Below, piece after piece: positions 8,040 through 15,365 of a stretch of DNA of 64,000 nt. Made by a program: the position numbers and the translations under genes. Source of the DNA: [Lactobacillus] rogosae. Lineage in GTDB: Bacteria; Bacillota; Clostridia; Lachnospirales; Lachnospiraceae. Numbering within the stretch: the stretch's first letter is position 1; each line of letters starts with the position of its first letter. Location: contig FONU01000011.1 of NCBI GenBank assembly GCA_900112995.1, positions 1 through 64,000 of the forward strand. Direction: 5' to 3'. A model generated the notes under the pieces. The model was not told where the DNA came from. It was given only the letters and a program-made list of their open reading frames with translations, and did not search any database.

Positions 8040-8732
8040 ATGCGTTACCGCATTTCGGATACTGGTATTGGCATGAGTGAGGAATTTACAAAAGAAGTTT
8101 TTGAGGAGTTTGCACAGGAAGATTCCGATGTGAGAACGCAGTACCATGGAGTTGGACTGGGGATGGCTATCGTAAAGAAGTATATATATATGATGGGTGG
8201 AACCATTTCCGTGCAGAGTAAAAAGCATAAGGGAACTACATTTACTGTCGATATTCCTTTGGAAATTACAGATAAGGAATGTAATAAGTCAGACACAGGT
8301 TTTTCTGAAAAGGTAAATCTTACAGGTGTGAATGTCCTTCTTGCAGAGGATAATGAACTGAATGCAGAGATTGCTACCGTGCAGTTGGAAGAGTTCGGGA
8401 TGAATGTAGAAAGAGCTGTGGATGGAAAGAATGCCGTTGAGATTTTCAGAAATCATCCGGAAGGCACATTTGATGTAATCCTGATGGATATCATGATGCC
8501 TGAAATGAATGGTTATGAAGCTGTAAAAGTAATCAGGGCAATGAATGACAGACCGGATGGAAAAAACATTCCTATTATAGCAATGACAGCTAATTCATTT
8601 GCAGAAGATGTTCAGGCATCACTGGATGCAGGAATGAACGCGCATTTGTCAAAGCCGATTGTGATTGATGAAGTTATAAAAACGATTTTAAGGTATGTAG
8701 ATACTTCCACTTTTGGAACAAGAAATAAGTAG
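8040..8732 (+). pseudogene. C-terminal part of the hybrid kinase: half ATPase domain plus receiver domain
   Basis: A 230-codon frame, shifted relative to the upstream piece. It begins in mid-domain at YRISDTGIGMS (G1 box) and VGLGMAIVKKY (G2 box) of HATPase_c, then has a complete receiver domain from about residue 95: acidic pocket LLAEDNE, phospho-acceptor D in VILMDIMMPEMNG, and the Lys in HLSKPI. The expected ~70 residues carrying the N-box between the HisKA part and here are absent, so this is a deletion with frameshift. No ribosome site precedes 8040; the receiver is probably not made efficiently. Confidence 0.75.
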
Positions 8733-8750
8733 TAGTTAGGAGATAGAGAA

Positions 8751-9179
8751 TTGGTAAGACAATACAGCGATAACGATATAGACGCAGTGATGCAGATATG
8801 GCTTGATACGAATATTCAAGCACATCATTTCATACCGTCCGATTACTGGCGTACTAACTGCAATATGGTAAGAGAAATGCTTCCTCACGCAGAAATATAT
8901 GTACATGAGGATGACTGTACAAAGCAGATAGATGGCTTCATTGGATTGAATGATGACTATATCGAAGGTGTTTTTGTAAAAGAAACAATGCAATCAAAAG
9001 GTATCGGAAAACAACTTCTAAATCATGCAAAGGAATTCAAATCAAAATTAAAATTAAGTGTCTATCAGGAAAATGAGAAAGCAATCAAATTTTATTTACG
9101 TGAGAAATTTAGTATTCAATCCGAAAGTGTGGACGATAACACAGGCGAAAAGAAATTTATAATGGTATGGAATCAGTAG
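8751..9179 (+). CDS. GNAT family N-acetyltransferase (YiaC-like)
   Basis: A 142-residue acetyltransferase starting with TTG at 8751, supported by TAGGAGAT about 8 nt upstream. VRQYSDNDIDAVMQIW is the usual GNAT opening; EGVFVKETMQSKGIGKQLL carries the acetyl-CoA loop (Q/KxxGIGxxL), and LSVYQENEKAIKFYLREKF is motif B with the conserved Tyr. It resembles YiaC-type small acetyltransferases; substrate unknown. It starts 18 bp after the broken kinase frame and may rely on that gene's riboswitch-controlled promoter. Confidence 0.85.
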   Translation: MVRQYSDNDIDAVMQIWLDTNIQAHHFIPSDYWRTNCNMVREMLPHAEIYVHEDDCTKQIDGFIGLNDDYIEGVFVKETMQSKGIGKQLLNHAKEFKSKLKLSVYQENEKAIKFYLREKFSIQSESVDDNTGEKKFIMVWNQ

Positions 9180-9307
9180 ATTCATATTTGTCTGACTCAC
9201 AATAATTTAATAAAGTAAACCTCCAAATTGATGTAAGATAAAATTAATCAGTTTATTGGCCACATAATGGTTTACAGATGCATCAATAGCGCCAGCCCCT
9301 AAACCAT

Positions 9308-9457
9308 ATGGAACTGCAAAATGGTTTTGGTTACAGAATGCTTGCTGAGGCAATCAAAGCAGACCTGCAATATCGTATCAGTTGTCCGGTACTTCTTATC
9401 TGTGGCGAAAAGTATAAAGCGGGTTCAGCAAAAAGATATAATAGAAAATGGCATCAG
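9308..9457 (+). pseudogene. fragment of an alpha/beta-hydrolase joined to a membrane-like segment
   Basis: One frame reads AEAIKADLQYRISCPVLLIC followed by GEKYKAGSAKRYNRKW, which resembles the late part of alpha/beta hydrolases around the catalytic Asp strand (CPVLLICGEKD). The expected catalytic Asp position is Tyr, and neither the nucleophile elbow nor the final histidine is present. In another frame the next ~100 bp encode a hydrophobic helix (ISGIIAVISVLVILAG) ending at 9551. Both look like remnants. Confidence 0.4.
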
Positions 9458-9638
9458 AGGTTTCATTTCCGGCATTATTGCAGTTATATCGGTATTGGTA
9501 ATATTAGCAGGAACCTATATGACGTCAAGTGGAATTAAAAACTGTAAATGAATAATGTTTGCAAAGAATGTAAGTATGTCCTGGTTGATTGTAACTAGTA
9601 TATGAGAGGTATATGATAATATTTTACAATGATTTTAG

Positions 9639-9667
9639 TTGACAGTCAGAAAATGAGATTATACAAT
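9639..9667 (+). promoter_or_regulatory. sigma-A-type promoter for mgtE
   Basis: TTGACA (9639-9644), a 17-bp spacer and TACAAT (9662-9667): a near-consensus housekeeping promoter. It lies 260 bp upstream of mgtE, leaving a long leader. Confidence 0.6.
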
Positions 9668-9765
9668 TAATTCGACAAATGTTAAGAGTATATATTGGGT
9701 ATATTAGATTGGTGTGTTCAATATATTTTCTTAATATACAATATATTAAAAGTGAGGTGACGATA

Positions 9766-9861
9766 ATGGACGGGCATGATAGTCCTCGAATAGGGAACAA
9801 TGACATAGATTATAAGCCGACAAAGCTATTGTCTGCGTTTCTTAAGGGACGTGTGCAATAG
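9766..9861 (+). CDS. possible 31-residue leader peptide upstream of mgtE
   Basis: A 31-codon frame with a good ribosome site (GTGAGGTGACGATA then ATG) encodes a polar peptide starting DGHDSPRIGNNDIDYKP. It lies inside the ~255-nt leader between the promoter at 9639-9667 and mgtE. Bacterial Mg2+ transporter genes are often controlled through leaders (M-box RNA, mgtL/mgtP peptides), so a regulatory leader peptide is possible. I see no M-box consensus here. It could equally be a chance frame within a structured leader RNA. Confidence 0.3.
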   Translation: MDGHDSPRIGNNDIDYKPTKLLSAFLKGRVQ

Positions 9862-9926
9862 TCTGTTAAAGTCGCGTATTTTCTAATCTTAGTCATTGTT
9901 CTTGCCATAATGAAAGGAGAATAATG

Positions 9927-11345
9927 ATGAATAAGATTCTATCAAATGTAGTTATACATAAGGATTATAGCAAGGATATTGTTAGAGTCCTTAGAAGTAG
10001 TAAATCTGATGAATTAATCCGCAGGAAGTTATCTAAATATCACGAGAATGATATAGCAGATGCAATTAAGCTTTTGGACAAAGATACAAGAATAAGGCTT
10101 TACAAGATTCTTGGTGTAGACTGGACGGCAGAGATTTTCTCATATCTGGAAGATACACCTGAATACATTGAAGAATTTATGACAGAATTATCTGTAGATG
10201 AGGCGGCAGATGTCCTTGAAAAAATGGATGCTGATGATGCTGTAGATATTCTTGATAATGTATCAGAAGAAGAAAGACAGGCACTTATATCACATATGGA
10301 AAAGGATGCCAAAGATGATGTGTGTCTGATTTATTCATATGACGATGATGAGATTGGCAGTAAGATGACTACTAATTTCATATGCATAAACAATAAGCTT
10401 ACAATAAAGGAAGCTATGAAAGAGCTTGTTGCACAGGCAGAAGAAAATGATAACGTCAATACAATATATGTGGTTGATGATAATAACATATATTATGGTG
10501 CAATAGATTTAAAAGATCTTATTGTAGCAAGAGATTACCAGAAGCTTGAGGATATAATAAGTACATCATATCCATATGTATATGCTCACGAAAAGATGAG
10601 CGAATGTATCGAAGATTTAAAGGATTACAGCGAAGATTCAATTCCAGTATTAAATAAAGACAAAGAAATAATAGGTGCTATCACATCTTCTGATATCATA
10701 GAAGCGGTAGATGAAGAGATGAGCGATGATTATGCAAAGCTTGCCGGTTTGACAGAGGAGAATGACCTTACAGAGGGGCTTTTTGCAAGTATGAAGAAAA
10801 GGCTTCCATGGCTTATTCTGTTACTGTTCCTTGGTATGGGAGTATCATCTGTAGTTGGCATATTTGAAAATGTAGTGTCACAGCTTGCGATTATTGTATG
10901 CTTCCAGTCACTCATACTTGATATGGCAGGAAATGTTGGAACACAGTCACTTGCCGTTACAATCAGAGTTCTTATGGACGAAGATATATCAGCTAAGCAG
11001 AAGCTTGAATTTGTGTTAAAAGAGATGAGAATTGGTTTTGCTAATGGCTTGCTGCTTGGTTCTATGGCATTTATATTACTTGGAATATATATTACCCTTG
11101 TTAAGGGCAAGCCAGTACATTATGCATTTGCAATATCGGGTTGTGTAGGTGTATCATTACTGCTGGCAATGCTTATATCAAGTCTTATTGGTGTGCTTAC
11201 ACCAATGTTCTTCCATAAGATAAAGATAGACCCAGCTGTAGCTTCGGGTCCACTTATAACAACAATTAATGACCTTGTTGCGGTTGTTACATATTATGGA
11301 CTGGCTGCGGTTGTGCTTATCGGTATGCTTCATATAACAGGATAA
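9927..11345 (+). CDS. mgtE: magnesium transporter MgtE
   Basis: A 472-residue MgtE-type Mg2+ channel. Residues about 1-125 form the helical N domain with repeated acidic ALxxLD/ADVLEKMDADDAVDIL elements, 130-255 the CBS pair (NTIYVVDDNNIYYGAIDL and DSIPVLNKDKEIIGAI), and 280-470 the five-helix membrane domain, including LILDMAGNVGTQS, the conserved pore motif. The cytosolic domains of family members close the pore when Mg2+ is high. Two adjacent ATGs (9924, 9927) follow AAAGGAGA; the second has better spacing. The gene has its own promoter and long leader. Confidence 0.95.
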   Translation: MNKILSNVVIHKDYSKDIVRVLRSSKSDELIRRKLSKYHENDIADAIKLLDKDTRIRLYKILGVDWTAEIFSYLEDTPEYIEEFMTELSVDEAADVLEKMDADDAVDILDNVSEEERQALISHMEKDAKDDVCLIYSYDDDEIGSKMTTNFICINNKLTIKEAMKELVAQAEENDNVNTIYVVDDNNIYYGAIDLKDLIVARDYQKLEDIISTSYPYVYAHEKMSECIEDLKDYSEDSIPVLNKDKEIIGAITSSDIIEAVDEEMSDDYAKLAGLTEENDLTEGLFASMKKRLPWLILLLFLGMGVSSVVGIFENVVSQLAIIVCFQSLILDMAGNVGTQSLAVTIRVLMDEDISAKQKLEFVLKEMRIGFANGLLLGSMAFILLGIYITLVKGKPVHYAFAISGCVGVSLLLAMLISSLIGVLTPMFFHKIKIDPAVASGPLITTINDLVAVVTYYGLAAVVLIGMLHITG

Positions 11346-11358
11346 ATGATATATAAAT

Positions 11359-11406
11359 GATACCAGAATTGTGGAAGTGCGTAGCACGGAACAATTCGTA
11401 GGTATC
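11359..11406. repeat. hairpin element related to the repeats at 14.81-14.87 kb
   Basis: GATACCAGAATTGT (11359-11372) pairs imperfectly with ACAATTCGTAGGTATC (11391-11406) around an inner GTGC-GTA-GCAC hairpin. The right half is similar to the two 28-bp units after aspS (ACGGAGTAATTCG...GATATC), suggesting one dispersed family placed after genes. Confidence 0.5.
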
Positions 11407-11409
11407 AAA

Positions 11410-11431
11410 GTCGGGGTCTTTTGACCCCGAC
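11410..11431. terminator. G+C-rich hairpin after mgtE
   Basis: GTCGGGGTC (11410-11418) and GACCCCGAC (11423-11431) form a perfect 9-bp stem with a TTTT loop. There is no clear T-run after it, so termination may depend on stem strength. Confidence 0.55.
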
Positions 11432-11466
11432 ATCATATAAATATAATTATAGAAAGGAAGTCTGCT

Positions 11467-11991
11467 ATGAGTGATATATTAGAGGTTATTAAGACAAGAA
11501 GAAGCGTAAGAAAGTATAAAAGTGATATGGTTCCTGCGGAGATTATAGATAAAATTATTGAAGCGGGAACATATGCGGCTACAGGAATGGACAGACAGTC
11601 ACCTATTATACTTGCAGTTACTGACAAGGAATTAAGAGATAAGCTATCTAAGATGAATTCTGTAATAATGGGAAAGTCAGAAGATTTTGATCCATTTTAT
11701 GGTGCACCAGTTGTGCTTGTTGTTCTTGCTGATAAGAGTATGCCTACGTACATATATGATGGTACTCTGGTTATGGGAAATCTTATGCTTGAGGCACACG
11801 CACTTGGTGTGGATAGTTGCTGGATACATAGAGCTAAGGAAGAATTTGAGAGCGAAGAAGGCAGAGAGATACTTAAATCACTAGGCATAGAAGGTAATTA
11901 TGAAGGAATCGGACATTGTATACTTGGTTATGTAGATGGAGAAGAACCTCAGTGTCACCCAAGAAAAGATAACTGGGTATACAGAGCATAG
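11467..11991 (+). CDS. nitroreductase family protein
   Basis: A 174-residue FMN-binding nitroreductase. RRSVRKYKSD (residues 11-20) contacts the FMN phosphate, AATGMDRQSP (about 38-47) is the ring-binding region, and GVDSCWIHRAKEEF near 117-130 is the C-terminal family motif. It is shorter than the one at 3.35 kb and differs along its length, so the two are not recent duplicates. GAAAGGAAG lies upstream of the ATG. It reduces an unknown acceptor. It stands alone between a hairpin terminator and the Dabb gene. Confidence 0.85.
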   Translation: MSDILEVIKTRRSVRKYKSDMVPAEIIDKIIEAGTYAATGMDRQSPIILAVTDKELRDKLSKMNSVIMGKSEDFDPFYGAPVVLVVLADKSMPTYIYDGTLVMGNLMLEAHALGVDSCWIHRAKEEFESEEGREILKSLGIEGNYEGIGHCILGYVDGEEPQCHPRKDNWVYRA

Positions 11992-12112
11992 CTTGTAATA
12001 TTTTGATGAAATTATACATTTAATAGTTTTGCAAATTGATATTTAACAGATAAAAATGCAGGAAAAAGAAATGGAAGAATAAAGAAACTGATAGAAAAGG
12101 AGATTAAGATAT

Positions 12113-12415
12113 ATGGTTAAACACGTTATATTGTGGAAGTTAAAGGAAGAACTTACAGCAGAAGAGAAGGAAAATGTAAAGGCAGGTATTAAGGAAGGTC
12201 TTGAAGGACTTGCAGGAAAAGTGCCTGGTCTTGTAGATGTAAAGGTTAATATCAATGGTTTGCCAACATCAACGGTAGATGTTATGCTTGATACAACATT
12301 TACAGATGCAGATGCTCTTAAGGCATATAGCACTAATCCGCTTCATGTTGCAGTAGCAGACGGAAAGGTACGCCCATATACGGCAGTAAGATCCTGCCTT
12401 GATTATGAAGTGTAG
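12113..12415 (+). CDS. Dabb (stress-responsive alpha-beta barrel) domain protein
   Basis: A 100-residue single-domain protein of the Dabb family (ferredoxin-like dimeric barrel). The opening VKHVILWKLKE and the block SDVDVMLDTTF-like (STVDVMLDTTFTDADALKAY) followed by NPLHVAVADGKVRPYTAV show the family pattern, including the late H-x-x-V segment. Members are small dimeric proteins linked to stress responses; no reaction can be assigned. A ribosome site AAAGGAG lies about 12 nt upstream. Confidence 0.85.
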   Translation: MVKHVILWKLKEELTAEEKENVKAGIKEGLEGLAGKVPGLVDVKVNINGLPTSTVDVMLDTTFTDADALKAYSTNPLHVAVADGKVRPYTAVRSCLDYEV

Positions 12416-12486
12416 AATTAATTGTTGAATAAACTTCAGAAATTGAATCATAATAATTTTTTAAAATGGAAAAATAAAGTTATAGA

Positions 12487-12516
12487 TTGACATGATTCAT
12501 AAGGATATGCTATTAT
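12487..12516 (+). promoter_or_regulatory. promoter of the T-box / aspS-gatCAB operon
   Basis: TTGACA (12487-12492), 18-bp spacer, TATTAT (12511-12516). It lies about 20 bp before the start of the T-box stem I. Confidence 0.65.
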
Positions 12517-12534
12517 TTATCTATATGAATATAT

Positions 12535-12912
12535 TAAAGACTGGGAAAGAGACTTCTTTTCATGGAACCTGACAGGAAAGTGATGCCACCGACTGAAAGC
12601 ATACACAGGGAATTGTCAAGAGGAACACTCTGGAGTTGAATATCTGAATTATATCAATGCCCTTGGAATATGTTATGAAATGCGTATGCATGCAGCTGTT
12701 ATAGACAGGCAGGTGATATATGTAGGTTATTACGTTGTACGCGTTAAGTACTTAAAGAGGAATGATAAGAAGCCTGAGTGGTTAAGTTATTGATGACAAG
12801 TTTCTAGATGACAGCTATTCAGAAGCGGATTTCGTTCAATGCGGGTGGTACCGCGGATAATTATGTATTATTCGTCCCGGAATGCTGGTAAGGCATTCCG
12901 GGATTTTTTGCG
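12535..12912 (+). promoter_or_regulatory. T-box leader, predicted tRNA-Asn specific (specifier AAC)
   Basis: The conserved T-box core GGGTGGTACCGCGG is at 12843-12856 and the terminator (CCCGGAATGC pairing with GCATTCCGGG, 12876-12902, then T-run) follows. Upstream is a stem I: AGAG (12548-12551) pairs with CTCT (12628-12631) and TCTT (12555-12558) with AAGA (12618-12621). The internal loop between them contains GGAACA on the 3' side; the trinucleotide AAC (12624-12626) is followed by A, as specifiers are. The distal loop ACCGACTGAAA fits stem I tips. Uncharged tRNA should favour read-through into aspS. GAC (Asp) is not found in that loop. Confidence 0.85.
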
Positions 12913-13039
12913 TGCAGATAACGATTGCCACTAAGTTATATCGTTACAGCCTTTGCAGAAAGCAGGAACAATATATTTATCAGCTGCAACAAGACACACA
13001 TTAACAATATAAAGCAATCAGAAAGGAGCTATTATCAAG

Positions 13040-14785
13040 ATGGCAAACATTTACAGAGATGTCACATTACAGAATGTAAGTGAGAACGACATTGGAAAGC
13101 AGATGAAGGTATCAGGATGGGTTGAGAACATCCGTGATCACGGTGGAGTTTCATTCATCGATTTAAGAGATATGTACGGAGTATTACAGGTAGTTATCCG
13201 TGAACCAGAACTCTTAAAGGGTATCAAGAAGGAAGAGTGTATCAGTATCGATGGTGTTATGGAACAGAGAGATGAGGAAACATATAATCCTAAGATTCCA
13301 TCAGGAACTATTGAACTTGAAGCTAAGAAGATTACAGTATTAGGACAGGTTTACCAGCAGGTTCCATTTGAAATCCAGACATCTAAGGAAGTAAGAGAAG
13401 ATGTAAGACTTAAGTACAGATACTTAGACTTAAGAAATCCTAAGGTTAAGGATAATATGGTATTCCGTTCAAAGGTTATATCATTCCTTCGTCAGAAGAT
13501 GACAGATATGGGCTTCCTTGAAATCCAGACACCTATTCTTTGTGCTTCATCACCAGAAGGCGCTAGAGATTATATCGTTCCATCAAGAAAGTATAAGGGT
13601 AAGTTCTATGCACTTCCACAGGCACCACAGCAGTACAAGCAGCTTATTATGGTATCTGGTTTTGATAAGTATTTCCAGATAGCACCTTGCTTCAGAGATG
13701 AAGATGCAAGAGCTGACCGTTCACCAGGAGAATTCTATCAGCTTGATTTCGAGATGAGCTTTGCTACTCAGGAAGAAGTATTTGCAGTAGGTGAAGAAGT
13801 GCTTACAGAAACATTTGCAAAGTTTGCACCAGAAGGTTCAGTTGTAACACAGGCTCCTTATCCAATCATAAGCTATAAGCAGGCTATGCTTGAGTTTGGT
13901 TCAGATAAGCCAGACCTTAGAAACCCACTTAGAATTATAGATTTGTCCGATTTCTTCAATAAATGTACATTTAAGCCATTCCAGAACAAGACTGTAAGAG
14001 CTATCAATGTTCATGCTAAGCTTTCAAAGGGACAGCATGAGAAGCTTCTTAAGTTCGCTACAGGAATCGGTATGGGCGGACTTGGTTACCTTGAGGTTCT
14101 TGAAGACCTTTCATATAAGGGACCTATTGATAAGTTTATACCAGATGAGCTTAAGGGCGAGATCAGAGAACTTGCGGGACTTCAGGCAGGAGATACAATA
14201 TTCTTTATCGCTGATAAGGAAGATAAAGCTGCATTCTTTGCAGGACAGATTCGTAACGAGCTTGGCGCACGCCTTGATTTAATAGAGAAAAATGCATACA
14301 GATTCTGTTATGTAAATGATTTCCCTATGTTTGAAAGAGATCCTGAAACTAAGAAGATTGGTTTTACACACAATCCATTCTCTATGCCACAGGGTGGTCT
14401 TGAAGCACTTAATACTATGGATCCGCTTGATATTCTTGCTTACCAGTATGATATCGTATGTAATGGTGTTGAATTATCATCGGGTGCTGTGCGTAACCAT
14501 GATATGCAGATTATGGTTAAGGCATTTGAAATTGCAGGATATGATGAAGAAGTACTTAAGGCTAAGTTTGGAGCACTTTACAACGCATTCCAGTTCGGTG
14601 CACCACCACATGCAGGTATGGCACCAGGTGTTGACCGTATGATTATGCTCCTTAGAAATGAAGAGAATATCCGTGAGGTTATCCCATTCCCAATGAGTGG
14701 TACAGCACAGGATCTTATGTGTGGAGCACCTAATGAGGTAACAGAACAGCAGTTAAGAGAGGTTCATATTAAGGTCAGAGACTAA
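13040..14785 (+). CDS. aspS: aspartyl-tRNA synthetase (probably non-discriminating)
   Basis: A 581-residue bacterial-type AspRS: N-terminal OB-fold anticodon domain (residues about 1-105, VSGWVENIRDHGGVSFIDLR), class II catalytic core with motif 2 FRDEDARADRSPGEFYQLD (about 217-235) and motif 3 APGVDRMIMLL (near 534-544), and the bacterial GAD insertion between them (about 290-420). It charges tRNA-Asp and, where GatCAB makes Asn-tRNA, also tRNA-Asn. The company of gatCAB and an Asn-type T-box supports the second role. The ribosome site is AAAGGAG. The gene ends 129 bp before gatC. Confidence 0.97.
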   Translation: MANIYRDVTLQNVSENDIGKQMKVSGWVENIRDHGGVSFIDLRDMYGVLQVVIREPELLKGIKKEECISIDGVMEQRDEETYNPKIPSGTIELEAKKITVLGQVYQQVPFEIQTSKEVREDVRLKYRYLDLRNPKVKDNMVFRSKVISFLRQKMTDMGFLEIQTPILCASSPEGARDYIVPSRKYKGKFYALPQAPQQYKQLIMVSGFDKYFQIAPCFRDEDARADRSPGEFYQLDFEMSFATQEEVFAVGEEVLTETFAKFAPEGSVVTQAPYPIISYKQAMLEFGSDKPDLRNPLRIIDLSDFFNKCTFKPFQNKTVRAINVHAKLSKGQHEKLLKFATGIGMGGLGYLEVLEDLSYKGPIDKFIPDELKGEIRELAGLQAGDTIFFIADKEDKAAFFAGQIRNELGARLDLIEKNAYRFCYVNDFPMFERDPETKKIGFTHNPFSMPQGGLEALNTMDPLDILAYQYDIVCNGVELSSGAVRNHDMQIMVKAFEIAGYDEEVLKAKFGALYNAFQFGAPPHAGMAPGVDRMIMLLRNEENIREVIPFPMSGTAQDLMCGAPNEVTEQQLREVHIKVRD

Positions 14786-14812
14786 TGGAAAAAATCCTTA
14801 TATCAAAGATTT

Positions 14813-14868
14813 AAATGCAACGGAGTAATTCGCGGATATCAAATGCAGTGGAGTAATTCGCAGATATC
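14813..14868. repeat. two tandem 28-bp units between aspS and gatC
   Basis: Bases 14813-14840 and 14841-14868 are the same 28-bp unit (AAATGC..GGAGTAATTCGC.GATATC) with three differences. The unit resembles the right arm of the hairpin after mgtE at 11391-11406. No coding potential. Confidence 0.75.
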
Positions 14869-14914
14869 AAAGGGAAAATATAAGACGTTAATATGAAAGA
14901 AAGGATGGTATGTT

Positions 14915-15208
14915 ATGGCTAATGTGATTAGTGATGAAACTATCGAATATGTAGGTATTCTTGCTAAGCTTGAGCTTTCTGAGTCGGAAAAAGAGGATGC
15001 AAAGAAGGATATGGCAAGCATGCTTGATTATATAGATAAGCTTGGCGAGCTTGATACAACAGGTGTTGAGCCTATGTCACACGTATTCCCTGTGAATAAT
15101 GTCATGAGGGAGGATGTTGTTACTAATGGTGACGGAAGCAAGGATACACTTGCCAATGCACCAGAGGCTAATGAATATGGATTTATAGTTCCTAAGACGG
15201 TAGAGTAA
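14915..15208 (+). CDS. gatC: Asp/Glu-tRNA amidotransferase subunit C
   Basis: A 97-residue GatC. The opening ISDETIEYVGILAKLELSE and the central DMASMLDYIDKLGELDTTGV (about 31-50) are the family helices, and PMSHVFPVNNVMREDVV is the conserved extended belt that wraps GatA and GatB in the heterotrimer. GatC stabilises GatA in the complex that converts misacylated Asp-tRNA(Asn) or Glu-tRNA(Gln) to the amide forms. The start follows GAAAGGATGG. It is the second gene of the T-box operon. Confidence 0.95.
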   Translation: MANVISDETIEYVGILAKLELSESEKEDAKKDMASMLDYIDKLGELDTTGVEPMSHVFPVNNVMREDVVTNGDGSKDTLANAPEANEYGFIVPKTVE

Positions 15209-15256
15209 TAATATTGTATTTTACATCAGGCAGATGATGATACAATATCGGGATAT

Positions 15257-15344
15257 GTTATGTACAATAACAAAATGCGTTATGTACGATAACAAAATGC
15301 GTTATATACAATAACGAAATAGATTATGTACAATAACAAAATAT
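15257..15344. repeat. four tandem 22-bp repeats between gatC and gatA
   Basis: Four head-to-tail units at 15257-15278, 15279-15300, 15301-15322 and 15323-15344. The consensus GTTATGTACAATAACAAAATGC contains a small inverted repeat (GTTAT...ATAAC). Units 1 and 2 differ by one base, 3 and 4 are more diverged. The array ends just before the gatA ribosome site. Confidence 0.9.
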
Positions 15345-15365
15345 ATGCAGGAAAGGAAAAATGCT

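Noticed and set aside
9679-9861. 60-codon frame starting at 9679
   Set aside because: Start lacks a ribosome site; only its last 31 codons, from the ATG at 9766, have one, so only that part is listed, at low confidence.
9668-9926. M-box (ykoK) riboswitch upstream of mgtE
   Set aside because: The expected AGGTGAGGCTCC-type and GCTGCTGCC-type blocks are not found, although GAGGTGAC appears by chance as the leader-peptide ribosome site.
15257-15344. CRISPR-like array
   Set aside because: Units are contiguous 22-mers with no spacers and no cas genes nearby.
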